Source: Leptospira wolbachii serovar Codice str. CDC
Lineage (GTDB): Bacteria; Spirochaetota; Leptospiria; Leptospirales; Leptospiraceae
Assembly (NCBI RefSeq): GCF_000332515.2
Contig: NZ_AOGZ02000013.1
Coordinates: 248,001-312,000 of the forward strand
DNA: 64,000 nucleotides
Direction of reading: 5' to 3'
Shown here: positions 48,601 through 56,014 of the stretch, one piece after another
Numbering within the stretch: position 1 is the first letter of the stretch
How the letters are laid out: each line of letters begins with the position of its first letter
Notes under the pieces: model-generated
The model's database searches: none
The model's input: only the letters and a program-made list of their open reading frames with translations
What the model was told of the DNA's origin: nothing
Made by a program: the position numbers and the translations under genes

Positions 48601-49311
48601 AAATTTTTCCTAATGCCAGAGGCAGCTTCCTTTGGTCCGGGTGCCTGTAGCGGAGGAACTAATTGTATTGGTGTTTGGGATGATAGGAGTGGGAATGGGT
48701 ATCACGTCAGTCAAGCGAGTGCTGCTTCACAACCAAACTACAACCTAACAGGAATTAACGGATCTCCTGGCGTCCGTTTTTTGGACGGTCCGGCGACCTA
48801 TTTATCGAGAGCTTGCACCCCTGATTTAAATTCGACTTCCAATACAATTTTTGTTGTGTTTAACGAAGCAAACTCAACTAGTAACGATGGGATTTTTCAT
48901 AATGGAACGAAACTCCTCTATTTACCAGACAATGCAGGAAATCTTCTAAGCCTTTTTGATATTCAACTTAATACTGCAAGATTGGTTTCAACAGCAAATT
49001 ACAATACTGCCAATGTTCCCGTTTTGATGTCCTTAGATTTCGATGGATCATTGGGAAATATCTATAAAGGAGGAGCTGTCGTTGGTTCCAATTCTACCAC
49101 CGGTGGAACATACAATTGTTCAGCGGGGGACCTAAGTATAGGTAGATTTTTATGGGACACCGGCACCTATCCGACCAATGGAGATTATTTTGACGGTTTA
49201 CTCGGAGATATGATTTATTTTGACCAAGTCCTTAGCACAAGTGACCGGGAAACTGTAGAGTGTTATTTATCCAATAAATACAATCTGCCCGTAGGTCACT
49301 CCTGTCCTTAA
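45610..49311 (+). CDS. Large NHL/LamG-repeat lipoprotein
   Basis: A 1233-residue predicted lipoprotein, the longest gene here. A signal peptide ends in FLILSSC (Cys16). Residues about 40-210 contain two beta-sandwich-like repeats (GGAVSGLSTGASVTLTNNQD, VGVNVSGLSGTISVQNNAET). Residues about 240-570 are NHL-type beta-propeller repeats such as FSGPNMITTDGNFIYLADSI, INAVIRKIDKSNGTTTILAG, and FNDPHGVTTDGTNLFISEWS. Three concanavalin/LamG-like domains follow: about 575-785, 790-980 and 985-1233 (WSHVVLRRSNPNWQIYINGK, WMHLCGTYDSANVRVYENGV). It may act as an adhesin or a carbohydrate-binding scaffold. The start is supported by the lipobox rather than by a strong ribosome site. Confidence 0.8.
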   Translation: MKRFTLPLVFLILSSCRFPSLERDPLEFLAFLRFFSSSQFTGHSIGGAVSGLSTGASVTLTNNQDSVTVTSDGNFTFPKKLSSGQSYNVSLVTNGSGLSCTITNAQGVVQSSNVNNINVTCGWGTNFYEVGVNVSGLSGTISVQNNAETLNIATTGLTKFTTLISTGSNYAVTITSQPLGTVCSFDDPTLTVGTMAAANVTLFITCITGYIVGGNIHPTPSADLGTNLIGRQTLINTKVGSFPVNAGGAGAVTGGAAASASPTIARFSGPNMITTDGNFIYLADSINAVIRKIDKSNGTTTILAGGNSGGGTVCPGTVTTNCKDGVGTAAEFNGITGLTTDGNNLFVLESSGRRIRKVNLSTSVVSTFAGTGNAASADNVSGILASFNNPSWITMYNSNLYVVDRGNCTIRVINPTTTAVSTIAGVPTICSFADNPTGTNARFLSPIGAVGLGGYLYITDLGGGGGHKIRRLSLSGTNAVDTIAGDGVQASTDGIGTAAQFNDPHGVTTDGTNLFISEWSGHRIRHLNIATGKVTTLVGSVSGYADNTGGNGLLNFPGYLISDGLNIYISDTGNHSLRYLEPSELLRYTFDGNTNDSIGTNHGLITGAPTPTADENALPNGAYEFHGSGEIIQSTTNITPAITGNLTISAWVYPAGTDSAATQFIFYRGLGGSNGYGLAFESVGTSRRLYVSLGAVGPSGFTTMRLPLNQWSHVVLRRSNPNWQIYINGKPDSIVFTTNPIAPANTFKVGDAGNGNYFKGKISDVRFFNGALDNDSIQKLAIQVPSGLISYFPFNGNAKDYGNFHNDLNITGAAITTDRNGHPNGAYYFNGASFMQKLNPNGLPTGSSARTICAWFNKSSSIGEYIVGFGTFVNLQGNGLVVSDTVTGMFGVADDVTTFHEGFRNQWMHLCGTYDSANVRVYENGVLRAFGSKAWSTVPGPSLEIGRRLDGVGNFSGDLDDIRIYNRVLSDTEIRVLSGHYPTQVSSWNPSIAGSRLKFFLMPEAASFGPGACSGGTNCIGVWDDRSGNGYHVSQASAASQPNYNLTGINGSPGVRFLDGPATYLSRACTPDLNSTSNTIFVVFNEANSTSNDGIFHNGTKLLYLPDNAGNLLSLFDIQLNTARLVSTANYNTANVPVLMSLDFDGSLGNIYKGGAVVGSNSTTGGTYNCSAGDLSIGRFLWDTGTYPTNGDYFDGLLGDMIYFDQVLSTSDRETVECYLSNKYNLPVGHSCP

Positions 49312-49367
49312 GAATCGGTCCGACCACCTAACAAATTTGCATTGAACTATAATCACGTTACCCAAAT

Positions 49368-50060
49368 TCATTTCTTCACCATCTGAAATCCTAGAAAAAC
49401 CATCCAAACTAACCAACACAAACTCCCCATAAGACCAGCGAGAGGAACCTCACTCAGTTCAGGAATCACAATGGCAAACAATTCCAATTGCGCTAAAAGG
49501 TAAATGAATGAAGAGACAAACCCAAAGAAAGCAATCCATTTAGGGAAAATATGGTCTTTCCGGATGATAAAAGAAATGATCGCCATCCAAAATATTGTAA
49601 ATAGTTGACCCAAATGTTCACCCAGCAAAACACCGAATAGGTGGTGGATTGTTTGGAAATTCACCAAAATTGCTTCTTTCATCACACTAGATGTATTCGG
49701 ATCTGTATAAAGATGAGAAAAGACAGGAATCACAAACACCCATCGCAAAAGTCCCATGAGTTGGAAAAATAGTGCTACAATTCCCAATGTCGTTGCCGTG
49801 AGGGATATAAGTGGGCTTTTTGCTTGAGTGACCTGATACAAACTAAGATAACTAAAGAGAAGTGGCAGACCCGAAATTCCAAAAAACCACCAAGTCCAAA
49901 TAAGTGTTGCCCCTCCTTTCTGGAATTCCAATAAAATCTCACCGGCCGGCTTTCGTAAAATATCCGGATATTGAAAATTCATAATCAACATTGTATAAGG
50001 AATCTGGATAAGAAACGGTATAAAGATAAATATCATACCCGCATAACGATTTAATTTCAT
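49368..50060 (-). CDS. DUF4386-type integral membrane protein
   Basis: A 230-residue membrane protein with about six hydrophobic helices, of the DUF4386 family (start RYAGMIFIFIPFLIQIPYTM, later HHLFGVLLGEHLGQLFTIFW). The family has no assigned function. The start at 50060 is preferred since GAAGAG lies seven bases upstream; a start at 50075 would add five residues. It is divergent from the AraC-type gene at 50205 with a 144-base gap, which suggests that regulator controls it. Confidence 0.7.
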   Translation of the reverse strand: MKLNRYAGMIFIFIPFLIQIPYTMLIMNFQYPDILRKPAGEILLEFQKGGATLIWTWWFFGISGLPLLFSYLSLYQVTQAKSPLISLTATTLGIVALFFQLMGLLRWVFVIPVFSHLYTDPNTSSVMKEAILVNFQTIHHLFGVLLGEHLGQLFTIFWMAIISFIIRKDHIFPKWIAFFGFVSSFIYLLAQLELFAIVIPELSEVPLAGLMGSLCWLVWMVFLGFQMVKK

Positions 50061-50204
50061 GGAACCACTCTTCATTACTTTCTAACCAAGTAGGATAAAA
50101 CAAATTGAATCCTTTGTCGTCCCACCCCATAGGATGGGACCTTTCTTTTTCAAAAAATTTCTATCAATCCTTCGATACTCTCGCAGTTTAGGATTAGTTT
50201 TCAA

Positions 50205-51320
50205 ATGATTGGATCAATCTTACTTGGTGCTGGTTTTATGCAGTCTGTTTTCCTTGGCTTGTATTTCTATCGCCAAGAAAATACGGGGAAACCATTCAGT
50301 CGTGATTTGGGATATTTTTTCTTCTTTCTTTCCTTGATTATGTTATGCAATCTTGTTTACTTTTCGGGAAACCTTAATGAATTTCCTCATCTAATCAAAA
50401 CTGGGTATCTATTTGGATTTAGCATTGCTCCCTTCTTTTCATTTGCAGTGACAAGATATTTTGGGATTCCCAAAGAAAATAGAGTTTGGTTCGGATTATT
50501 TTTGTTAGTACCAATTCTTTTTTTTGTGTTTCACATTCCCTTTTTTTTCTCAAGTGGAGAGGATAAAATTCGTTCGCTCGCGAACATTCCTCAAAACGAA
50601 ATATTCAGTGATTCAAATCAGTTTCAAATGATGACACTGGCTTTTTCACTTGTAGTTTTTTCTCGAACTTATTACCGATTTCGATTAGTCCTGGAAGAAT
50701 TTTCTGAGGACTTCTATTGGGAGGGAAAACTTTTTTATCGTTACGTATTGATTCTGATCTTCTGGTTGTTTCTTTGTATTCTGTTTTGTATTTTTTTCCC
50801 AGGTAGAACTTCCGAAAGTATTTCTAACCTAGGTTTTTCTGTTTGGGTTCTTGGTTTTGCGTGGCACAGAATCTACCTAGACCAAAAACAAAATGAGATA
50901 AACCAAAGTTCTGAAAAAAACCAAACTACTACGAAATACCAAAAATCTTACTTATCAGAGGAAAGATTAAATGAGTTAGGGAAGAATTTAGAAAATTTAT
51001 TGAATGATAAAAATTTGATTTTAGATGGAGATCTTAGCCTTTCCAAGATTTCAGAAATTCTGGGACTCTCTCCTCATACCACTTCTCAAGTTTGTAATCG
51101 ATACTTCGGCCAAAGTTTAATTGAAATCATCCGAAACAAAAGAATCCAATTTGCTAAAAAAGCTCTTACTGAATCGAACCTTCCTATACTTCGTATTGGC
51201 TTTGATGTTGGTTTCAATTCCAAAAATGCTTTTATCAGGGCCTTTAAGGAATTAACCAATCTAACACCCTCCAACTATCGAAAAAAATTCTCCACAGAGC
51301 CAAAAGAAAGAGATCCTTAA
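50205..51320 (+). CDS. AraC-type regulator with membrane domain
   Basis: A 371-residue membrane regulator. The first 230 residues hold about seven hydrophobic helices (MIGSILLGAGFMQSVFLGLY opens the first) and no extracellular domain. The C-terminal 110 residues are an AraC HTH: LSLSKISEILGLSPHTTSQV, IRNKRIQFAKKALTESNLPI, LRIGFDVGFNSKNAFIRAFK and LTNLTPSNYRKKF. It differs from the 41255 protein by lacking the DISMED2 domain. It is divergent from the DUF4386 gene and probably senses a membrane or intramembrane signal; this is inference. Confidence 0.85.
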   Translation: MIGSILLGAGFMQSVFLGLYFYRQENTGKPFSRDLGYFFFFLSLIMLCNLVYFSGNLNEFPHLIKTGYLFGFSIAPFFSFAVTRYFGIPKENRVWFGLFLLVPILFFVFHIPFFFSSGEDKIRSLANIPQNEIFSDSNQFQMMTLAFSLVVFSRTYYRFRLVLEEFSEDFYWEGKLFYRYVLILIFWLFLCILFCIFFPGRTSESISNLGFSVWVLGFAWHRIYLDQKQNEINQSSEKNQTTTKYQKSYLSEERLNELGKNLENLLNDKNLILDGDLSLSKISEILGLSPHTTSQVCNRYFGQSLIEIIRNKRIQFAKKALTESNLPILRIGFDVGFNSKNAFIRAFKELTNLTPSNYRKKFSTEPKERDP

Positions 51321-51350
51321 TTTTAACTCTGCAGAAAAAATCGCATCGTT

Positions 51351-52499
51351 TTATTCTGAAATTTTCTTCTTCTCTTTTAGGTTCAATGCGATGAAAAAAG
51401 AAATTCCGCAAGTGATCATTCCAAATGCATACACTGCCGCATAACCAAAGTAATTTGCAACAAACCCTGCAAGGGGGCCTGTAACTCCTAAGGCGAGATC
51501 AAAAAAGGCAACATAAGCACCAAGAGCAACACCCCTAAATTGTGGTTCCATATTCTTGACTGCTTCCACACCAAAGGCAGGAAAAACAAGAGAGTATCCA
51601 AATCCAGTGAGTGCAGCTCCCACAAATGCAACCGAAGAGGAATTCGCCTGCCAAAGCAAATATTGTCCTAAAATTGCCACAGCAGAAAAGATAAGGGCAA
51701 TGGTTCTTCCACCATATTTGTCTACCGATTGAGCAAAGAAAACCCGAGCAAGGACATAAGCAGTTCCAAAGATTGCCATAACCCAATGGGCGTTCCCCCA
51801 ACCCTTTTCTTTAAAAAGGAGTGTGCTAAATCCAGCAATTCCAGCAAAACAAACGGCTGCAAAAAATAAACCCGTCCCCTGTTTCCAAACACGAGGAACC
51901 ACTTGATAAAAAGGGATTCTTGCAGTTCCTGTTACGGGAGTCGCAGGAACAAAATACGAAATGATTCCAGCAATGAGAGGCAAAAGTATCGCAAAAACCA
52001 TCCCACCTTGAAATCCAAAATCTTTCACAACCAAATAACCGAGTGGTGCCGAGATCGCAATGGCCCCATACATAGCCATTCCACTCCAAGCCATCACTTT
52101 ACCAGCATTAGTTGGTCCAACCAACCCCACTCCCCAGGAAAGTGCCCCCGTAATCAATAGACTTTCAGAATATCCCAAAATCATACGGCCCAATAGTAAA
52201 CTCACAAGACCAATACTATTGTTAAAAAAGACTCCTCCTATTGTAATCAAACCAGAAATGACTGCAAAAGAAAGTCCTCGTATCACAGCAACTTTTGGCC
52301 CTTTTAAATCCGAAATCGTGCCCGAATGGTGTCGACTAATCAGAGTTACAAGAGATTGAGTTCCGAGTATTACTCCAAGCCAAACATCACTTAAGCCAAA
52401 AAAACCTTTTACAAGACCTGGCAACGTAGCAATAGGTATCCCAACAGAAAAAAATCCAAAAAGAACAATCAAAGCAATGGTCAATATGTATTTCATCAT
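51351..52499 (-). CDS. MFS transporter (YhhS-like)
   Basis: A 382-residue major facilitator with about 12 helices. It resembles the YhhS/YfcJ group (VWLGVILGTQSLVTLISRHH, then SGTISDLKGPKVAVIRGL; the loop with RHHSG...D is the motif-A equivalent). Later, GFGYSLVFPAFGVEAVKNME and GALGAYVAFFDL-like sequence match the same group, whose members export various small molecules. The start at 52499 has AAAGGA five to six bases upstream. The DUF2938 gene precedes it by eight bases on the same strand, so they form an operon, probably controlled by the ArsR-rhodanese protein at 53150. Confidence 0.85.
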   Translation of the reverse strand: MMKYILTIALIVLFGFFSVGIPIATLPGLVKGFFGLSDVWLGVILGTQSLVTLISRHHSGTISDLKGPKVAVIRGLSFAVISGLITIGGVFFNNSIGLVSLLLGRMILGYSESLLITGALSWGVGLVGPTNAGKVMAWSGMAMYGAIAISAPLGYLVVKDFGFQGGMVFAILLPLIAGIISYFVPATPVTGTARIPFYQVVPRVWKQGTGLFFAAVCFAGIAGFSTLLFKEKGWGNAHWVMAIFGTAYVLARVFFAQSVDKYGGRTIALIFSAVAILGQYLLWQANSSSVAFVGAALTGFGYSLVFPAFGVEAVKNMEPQFRGVALGAYVAFFDLALGVTGPLAGFVANYFGYAAVYAFGMITCGISFFIALNLKEKKKISE

Positions 52500-52507
52500 A
52501 GATTCCT

Positions 52508-53020
52508 TTACTTGAGTTCCCAAGGGAATAAGGCATTAGAAAGAATTGCTGATCCATAAAGCCCTAGTCCATAAACTGTGTGAATGGCTAAGTTTCTTAA
52601 TCGAACTTGGTTTGGTTTCGGAGCTTTGGAAGCAGCAATTCCAATTCCCATAGCAGGTTGCATTAAAAACCAAGGTGCAAGTATGGTTCCAACACCCACA
52701 AGAATTGCTGGAACCAAAGTAGGATTTCTTAACCAACCTTCTCCCCAAATGCTCGGCAACAAAAATGAAAAGAAAATCCCAATGGCATAATGCACAACCC
52801 AACCAATCAAAGTTTCTCCTGCAATGGCCTGGCTTTTAGCGATCCCATCGTGAAAAAATTTTCCCCGAAATGTGTGTCCCACCAAACGTCCCAAAAGCCC
52901 AAGATCCAGTGAACTAACCCCCATTGTCTTTTGCAAAAAAAATCGCCAGACATCCATTGCCATGGTGGCTCCAATCCCAATTCCGAAGACCTTCCAACAA
53001 CTTTCTAAAAGAAAATCCAT
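52508..53020 (-). CDS. DUF2938-family membrane protein
   Basis: A 170-residue membrane protein with four hydrophobic helices. Typical DUF2938 elements: FGIGIGATMAMDVWRFFLQK, GLLGRLVGHTFRGKFFHDGI, and HYAIGIFFSFLLPSIWGEGW. The start at 53020 has GGAGGG seven bases upstream, which is clearly better than the upstream ATGs. The family is often next to ArsR-type genes, and here it is divergent from an ArsR-rhodanese fusion across a long palindrome (53040-53075). Its function is unassigned; an MFS gene follows. Confidence 0.82.
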   Translation of the reverse strand: MDFLLESCWKVFGIGIGATMAMDVWRFFLQKTMGVSSLDLGLLGRLVGHTFRGKFFHDGIAKSQAIAGETLIGWVVHYAIGIFFSFLLPSIWGEGWLRNPTLVPAILVGVGTILAPWFLMQPAMGIGIAASKAPKPNQVRLRNLAIHTVYGLGLYGSAILSNALFPWELK

Positions 53021-53039
53021 ATTTTCCCTCCAACAATAC

Positions 53040-53075
53040 ATTCTATCATTCAATTACTTTATTGATTGATAGAAT
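53040..53075. promoter_or_regulatory. Long palindrome between DUF2938 and ArsR-rhodanese genes
   Basis: Arms ATTCTATCATTCAAT (53040-53054) and ATTGATTGATAGAAT (53061-53075), 14 of 15 bases complementary, around the 6-base centre TACTTT. It lies in the 130-base gap between the divergent genes, right after the DUF2938 ribosome site. It is the probable operator of the ArsR-type protein. Confidence 0.7.
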
Positions 53076-53149
53076 GTCTAGAGCTTTTTTGAGGAACTTT
53101 TGCAAAAACTCTTGCCACAAAAAGAACATATGTTGGGATAAGATCGAAA

Positions 53150-53773
53150 ATGAGCAGTTTAGAAACCATTCCACGTATGAGTGAAGTCGCCAATATGTTA
53201 GGAAATGAATCGCGACTTATCTTACTCCAGCTTTTGTCCGAAGGGGAAAAGTCAGTAGAAATCCTTTCGGAGCAATCAGGCATTCCCGTGGCCAACACTT
53301 CACAACACCTACAAGCTCTAAAAAAAACAAACATGGTGACCACCCGCCGCGAAGGGAAACGAATCCTCTATCGATTGGAATCAGGCCCAATTAAAGAATT
53401 ATTTTTGGCTTTAGAAAAGTTCGCCGTTTTCAGCAAAGCACAGGGACATGCTCTTTTAACAGGTATTACACCTATTTCAAAAAATAATCTTACAGTCAGC
53501 GAACTCCAAAAAAAAATAAAGAAAGGCGGAAACATTCTTATTGATGTTCGATCAAAAGAAGAATATAAAAAAGGGCATCTCCCCGAAGCAGTAAACATCC
53601 CTTACTCTGAACTTACTACCCACAAATTTCCTAAAAACAAAGAAGTAATTGTGTACTGCCGAGGTCCTCTCTGTTTACTATCAGTCAACGCAGTCAATCT
53701 TTTGAAATCGCGTGAAGTTAACGTATCCCGTTTTGCTCCAGGATACAGTGGTTGGATCGCAAACGAAGTTTGA
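53150..53773 (+). CDS. ArsR-type regulator fused to a rhodanese domain
   Basis: A 207-residue fusion. Residues 1-95 are an ArsR HTH (RMSEVANMLGNESRLILLQL, ILSEQSGIPVANTSQHLQAL, KKTNMVTTRREGKRILYRLE). Residues about 105-207 are a rhodanese: GNILIDVRSKEEYKKGHLPE, AVNIPYSEL, active loop VIVYCRGPLCLLS with the catalytic cysteine, and RFAPGYSGWIANEV. This architecture is known in sulfur-stress and sulfide-sensing regulators; the rhodanese may act as a persulfide or sulfane sulfur sensor. It is divergent from the DUF2938-MFS operon and has a long palindrome in front, which it likely binds. Confidence 0.92.
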   Translation: MSSLETIPRMSEVANMLGNESRLILLQLLSEGEKSVEILSEQSGIPVANTSQHLQALKKTNMVTTRREGKRILYRLESGPIKELFLALEKFAVFSKAQGHALLTGITPISKNNLTVSELQKKIKKGGNILIDVRSKEEYKKGHLPEAVNIPYSELTTHKFPKNKEVIVYCRGPLCLLSVNAVNLLKSREVNVSRFAPGYSGWIANEV

Positions 53774-53881
53774 TCAAAAGAAAACCTATCCATTTCAAAA
53801 ATTAATGTAAAACAGCAAGAATCGGGTTTTCACATCTCAAGATTTGTTCTAAACTCTTAGCAATCAATTTTAGGAGATGAG

Positions 53882-54682
53882 ATGAAAACATTTATTTTAC
53901 TGCATGGATCCTACCACGGTGCTTGGAATTGGCACAAAGTAGTTCCACTGCTTCATAACAGCGGACACTCTGCGATAAGCATTGATATGCCTGGGCATGG
54001 TCTTGATAGAAAGAAAATACACTCGGCATCACTCAAGGATTATGTAAATAAAACCATAGAAGTTATCCAAGCAGTAGAAGGGAAGGTGGTCTTACTTGCT
54101 CACAGTCGAAATGGAATTGTGATTTCCCAAGTCGCAGAAATAATTCCAGAAAAAATTGAGAAATTAATCTTCCTTGCGTCGTATTTAATTCCAAATGGAA
54201 AGTCTATGATGGAATATGCTCTCCTCGATCGAAAGTCATTAGTGATTCAAAACACAGTTCCCAAAATTTCTATAAAACTAGTTAGTCGATTGATCAAAAA
54301 CTATACTGGTTATAAAAAAACATTGATCGATCTATTTTTACCAAAAAAATTCAGAACCCATCGGTTGAGCCAACACATCTTCCAGGAAGCACTCTATCAT
54401 GATTGTCCTCCTGAAATCCTTGAGTTAGCCAATGTATTACTCACAGCGGAACCAAACTTAGGTGGTTTCGAAAAATTGAAGTTAACGGCAGAACGTTATG
54501 GCAAAATTCCTAAAATATACATCGAATGTTTGCAAGATAGAGCCGTTACACTCTTTCTCCAAAGGAAAATGCAAAAAGATTCGCCCTGTGACCAAGTTTT
54601 TCAGATAGATTCCAGCCACTCGCCATTTTTTAGTAAACCAGAAGAATTATGTGATATACTGAAAGAAATTGCTAAGGAGTAA
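53882..54682 (+). CDS. Alpha/beta-fold hydrolase
   Basis: A 266-residue alpha/beta hydrolase. The oxyanion segment is FILLHGSYHGAWNWHKVVPL, the nucleophile elbow VVLLAHSRNGIVISQVAEII (Ser in AHSRNG, a variant of GxSxG with Ala first), and the catalytic His is probably in IDSSHSPFFSKPEELC. The layout matches the methylesterase-like (MES/salicylic acid-binding) subgroup, whose bacterial substrates are unknown. The start has an AGGAG with spacing of 5-6 bases, very strong. A short hypothetical gene follows four bases later. Confidence 0.85.
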   Translation: MKTFILLHGSYHGAWNWHKVVPLLHNSGHSAISIDMPGHGLDRKKIHSASLKDYVNKTIEVIQAVEGKVVLLAHSRNGIVISQVAEIIPEKIEKLIFLASYLIPNGKSMMEYALLDRKSLVIQNTVPKISIKLVSRLIKNYTGYKKTLIDLFLPKKFRTHRLSQHIFQEALYHDCPPEILELANVLLTAEPNLGGFEKLKLTAERYGKIPKIYIECLQDRAVTLFLQRKMQKDSPCDQVFQIDSSHSPFFSKPEELCDILKEIAKE

Positions 54683-54685
54683 TGT

Positions 54686-55033
54686 ATGTCTGAATTTCTT
54701 TTGATTTTTACCATGGTTATCCTCTCTCCGGATAAAATCATACTCACTATGGAAAAGGTAAATCTTGTAAGTAAAACCAGTCTAGAAATCCAACAATTTC
54801 AGTTCGAAAATACTGAAGTTGGTTTTTCAGCCGCCGATAGGGAGCAAAAAAGACTACGGAAAGACCTTCACCTCCCGGCTTCAGATTGTTTGGTGGTATT
54901 AAACAAAGAGAAAAAAGGTTTCATCCATGTGGGCCTAAGCCACCTTGGCAACTTACCCGAAGCTGCCAATATCACAGAACCTAATATAGAAAAGATTGTC
55001 GCACTCTGTCGAATGAAGAAAGCAAAGTTTTGA
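54686..55033 (+). CDS. Hypothetical protein
   Basis: A 115-residue protein of unknown family. AAGGAG precedes the start at 54686 by six bases, at the very end of the hydrolase gene, so it is translated from the same mRNA. The N-terminus is a short hydrophobic run (MSEFLLIFTMVIL); the rest is soluble (FSAADREQKRLRKDLHLPAS, then DCLVVLNKEKKGFIHVGLSH). I recognise no domain. Because of the shared operon it may modify or bind the same target as the hydrolase, but nothing in the sequence shows this. Confidence 0.5.
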   Translation: MSEFLLIFTMVILSPDKIILTMEKVNLVSKTSLEIQQFQFENTEVGFSAADREQKRLRKDLHLPASDCLVVLNKEKKGFIHVGLSHLGNLPEAANITEPNIEKIVALCRMKKAKF

Positions 55034-55061
55034 ACTGTATTTATTTCGATTCAAACCAATC

Positions 55062-55946
55062 TTATCGAAACTGAAATCCATACTGGTTTTGGCTTTCAAA
55101 AATCCCCAACCGAATGTTTCCAATCTTTTCAAGTGGGCTTGTGATCTTCAAAAGAGAATTGGGACTTACATGAAGATAAATCATTGTGCTCTTGATGTCT
55201 GCATGACCTAATAGTTTTTGAATGTAAACTAAACTATACCCATCCTCTAAAAGATGAGTGGCGAAGGAATGCCTAAGTGTATGTACTGTGGCATACTTTT
55301 GAATTCCCGATAAGTTTCGAATCTTCTGAAATGCTGCTTGCACAGTGCGAGGACTAATCGGAACATCCTTTCCTTTCTGCGAAAAAAACAAATATGTTTT
55401 TGGATTATAAATTTCCATATACTGTTTAAGAAGCAATGCCGTTTTGTCTGCTAAGATTGCATACCTGCCATGACCTCCTTTTCCTGAAGAGATAAAGATT
55501 GCCTTTCTTTCAAAATCAATATCCACTACCTGAAGTTTAAGCACTTCTCCAATACGAATTCCCGAAGAATACAGTAAGGTGAAAATAGATTTTTCACAAA
55601 CAGAACGACAATTGGTAAGGAAAGAAGTTACTTCGGCTTGGCTAAATACAGCCACAACCGTTCGTTTTCTTTTAGGGAAAGGAACTAGTTCCAACATATC
55701 TTTACGATCAAGAAGAGAATAAAAAAACAAAAAAGCACTATAAAAGACAACCAAAGAAGAATCAGACTTATTTGCCTGTCTCATATTCAGAAAAAAATCA
55801 TATATATCCGAGGGTTCCAAATCCAAAGGGGACTTTTGAAAGTACCTTGCCAACCGGGATAGACACATCGTATAACTTCGAATTGTCTTTTTTGCATACC
55901 CATGCACCGTCATATCTGAAATCATTTTATCTTTTAACATACCCAT
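55062..55946 (-). CDS. Tyrosine recombinase (XerC/D-like, orphan)
   Basis: A 294-residue site-specific tyrosine recombinase of the Xer/integrase family. All six catalytic positions are present: Arg131 (SSGIRIGE), Lys156 (GKGGHGR), His222 and Arg225 ([12 protein letters not shown]), His248 ([10 protein letters not shown]) and Tyr257 (MIYLHVSP). A SAM-like N-terminal core-binding domain ([20 protein letters not shown]) lies before it. Its size fits XerC/D or the recombinases found with IS91-type elements; no transposase or attC array is nearby. A TGTACA inverted repeat lies directly upstream of its start. It may be the remnant of a mobile element. Confidence 0.88.
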   Translation of the reverse strand: MGMLKDKMISDMTVHGYAKKTIRSYTMCLSRLARYFQKSPLDLEPSDIYDFFLNMRQANKSDSSLVVFYSAFLFFYSLLDRKDMLELVPFPKRKRTVVAVFSQAEVTSFLTNCRSVCEKSIFTLLYSSGIRIGEVLKLQVVDIDFERKAIFISSGKGGHGRYAILADKTALLLKQYMEIYNPKTYLFFSQKGKDVPISPRTVQAAFQKIRNLSGIQKYATVHTLRHSFATHLLEDGYSLVYIQKLLGHADIKSTMIYLHVSPNSLLKITSPLEKIGNIRLGIFESQNQYGFQFR

Positions 55947-55947
55947 T

Positions 55948-55969
55948 TGTACAGGGGACAGAATGTACA
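55948..55969. promoter_or_regulatory. TGTACA repeat upstream of the recombinase
   Basis: TGTACA at 55948-55953 and 55964-55969, separated by 10 bases, one or two bases before the recombinase start codon. The unit is self-complementary, so the pair is both a direct and an inverted repeat. It may be an operator, or a binding site for the recombinase itself. Confidence 0.4.
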
Positions 55970-56014
55970 GAGTTAGAAAAAGAAATTAAAATGATTTCAT
56001 ATCTTTAAATTTGG

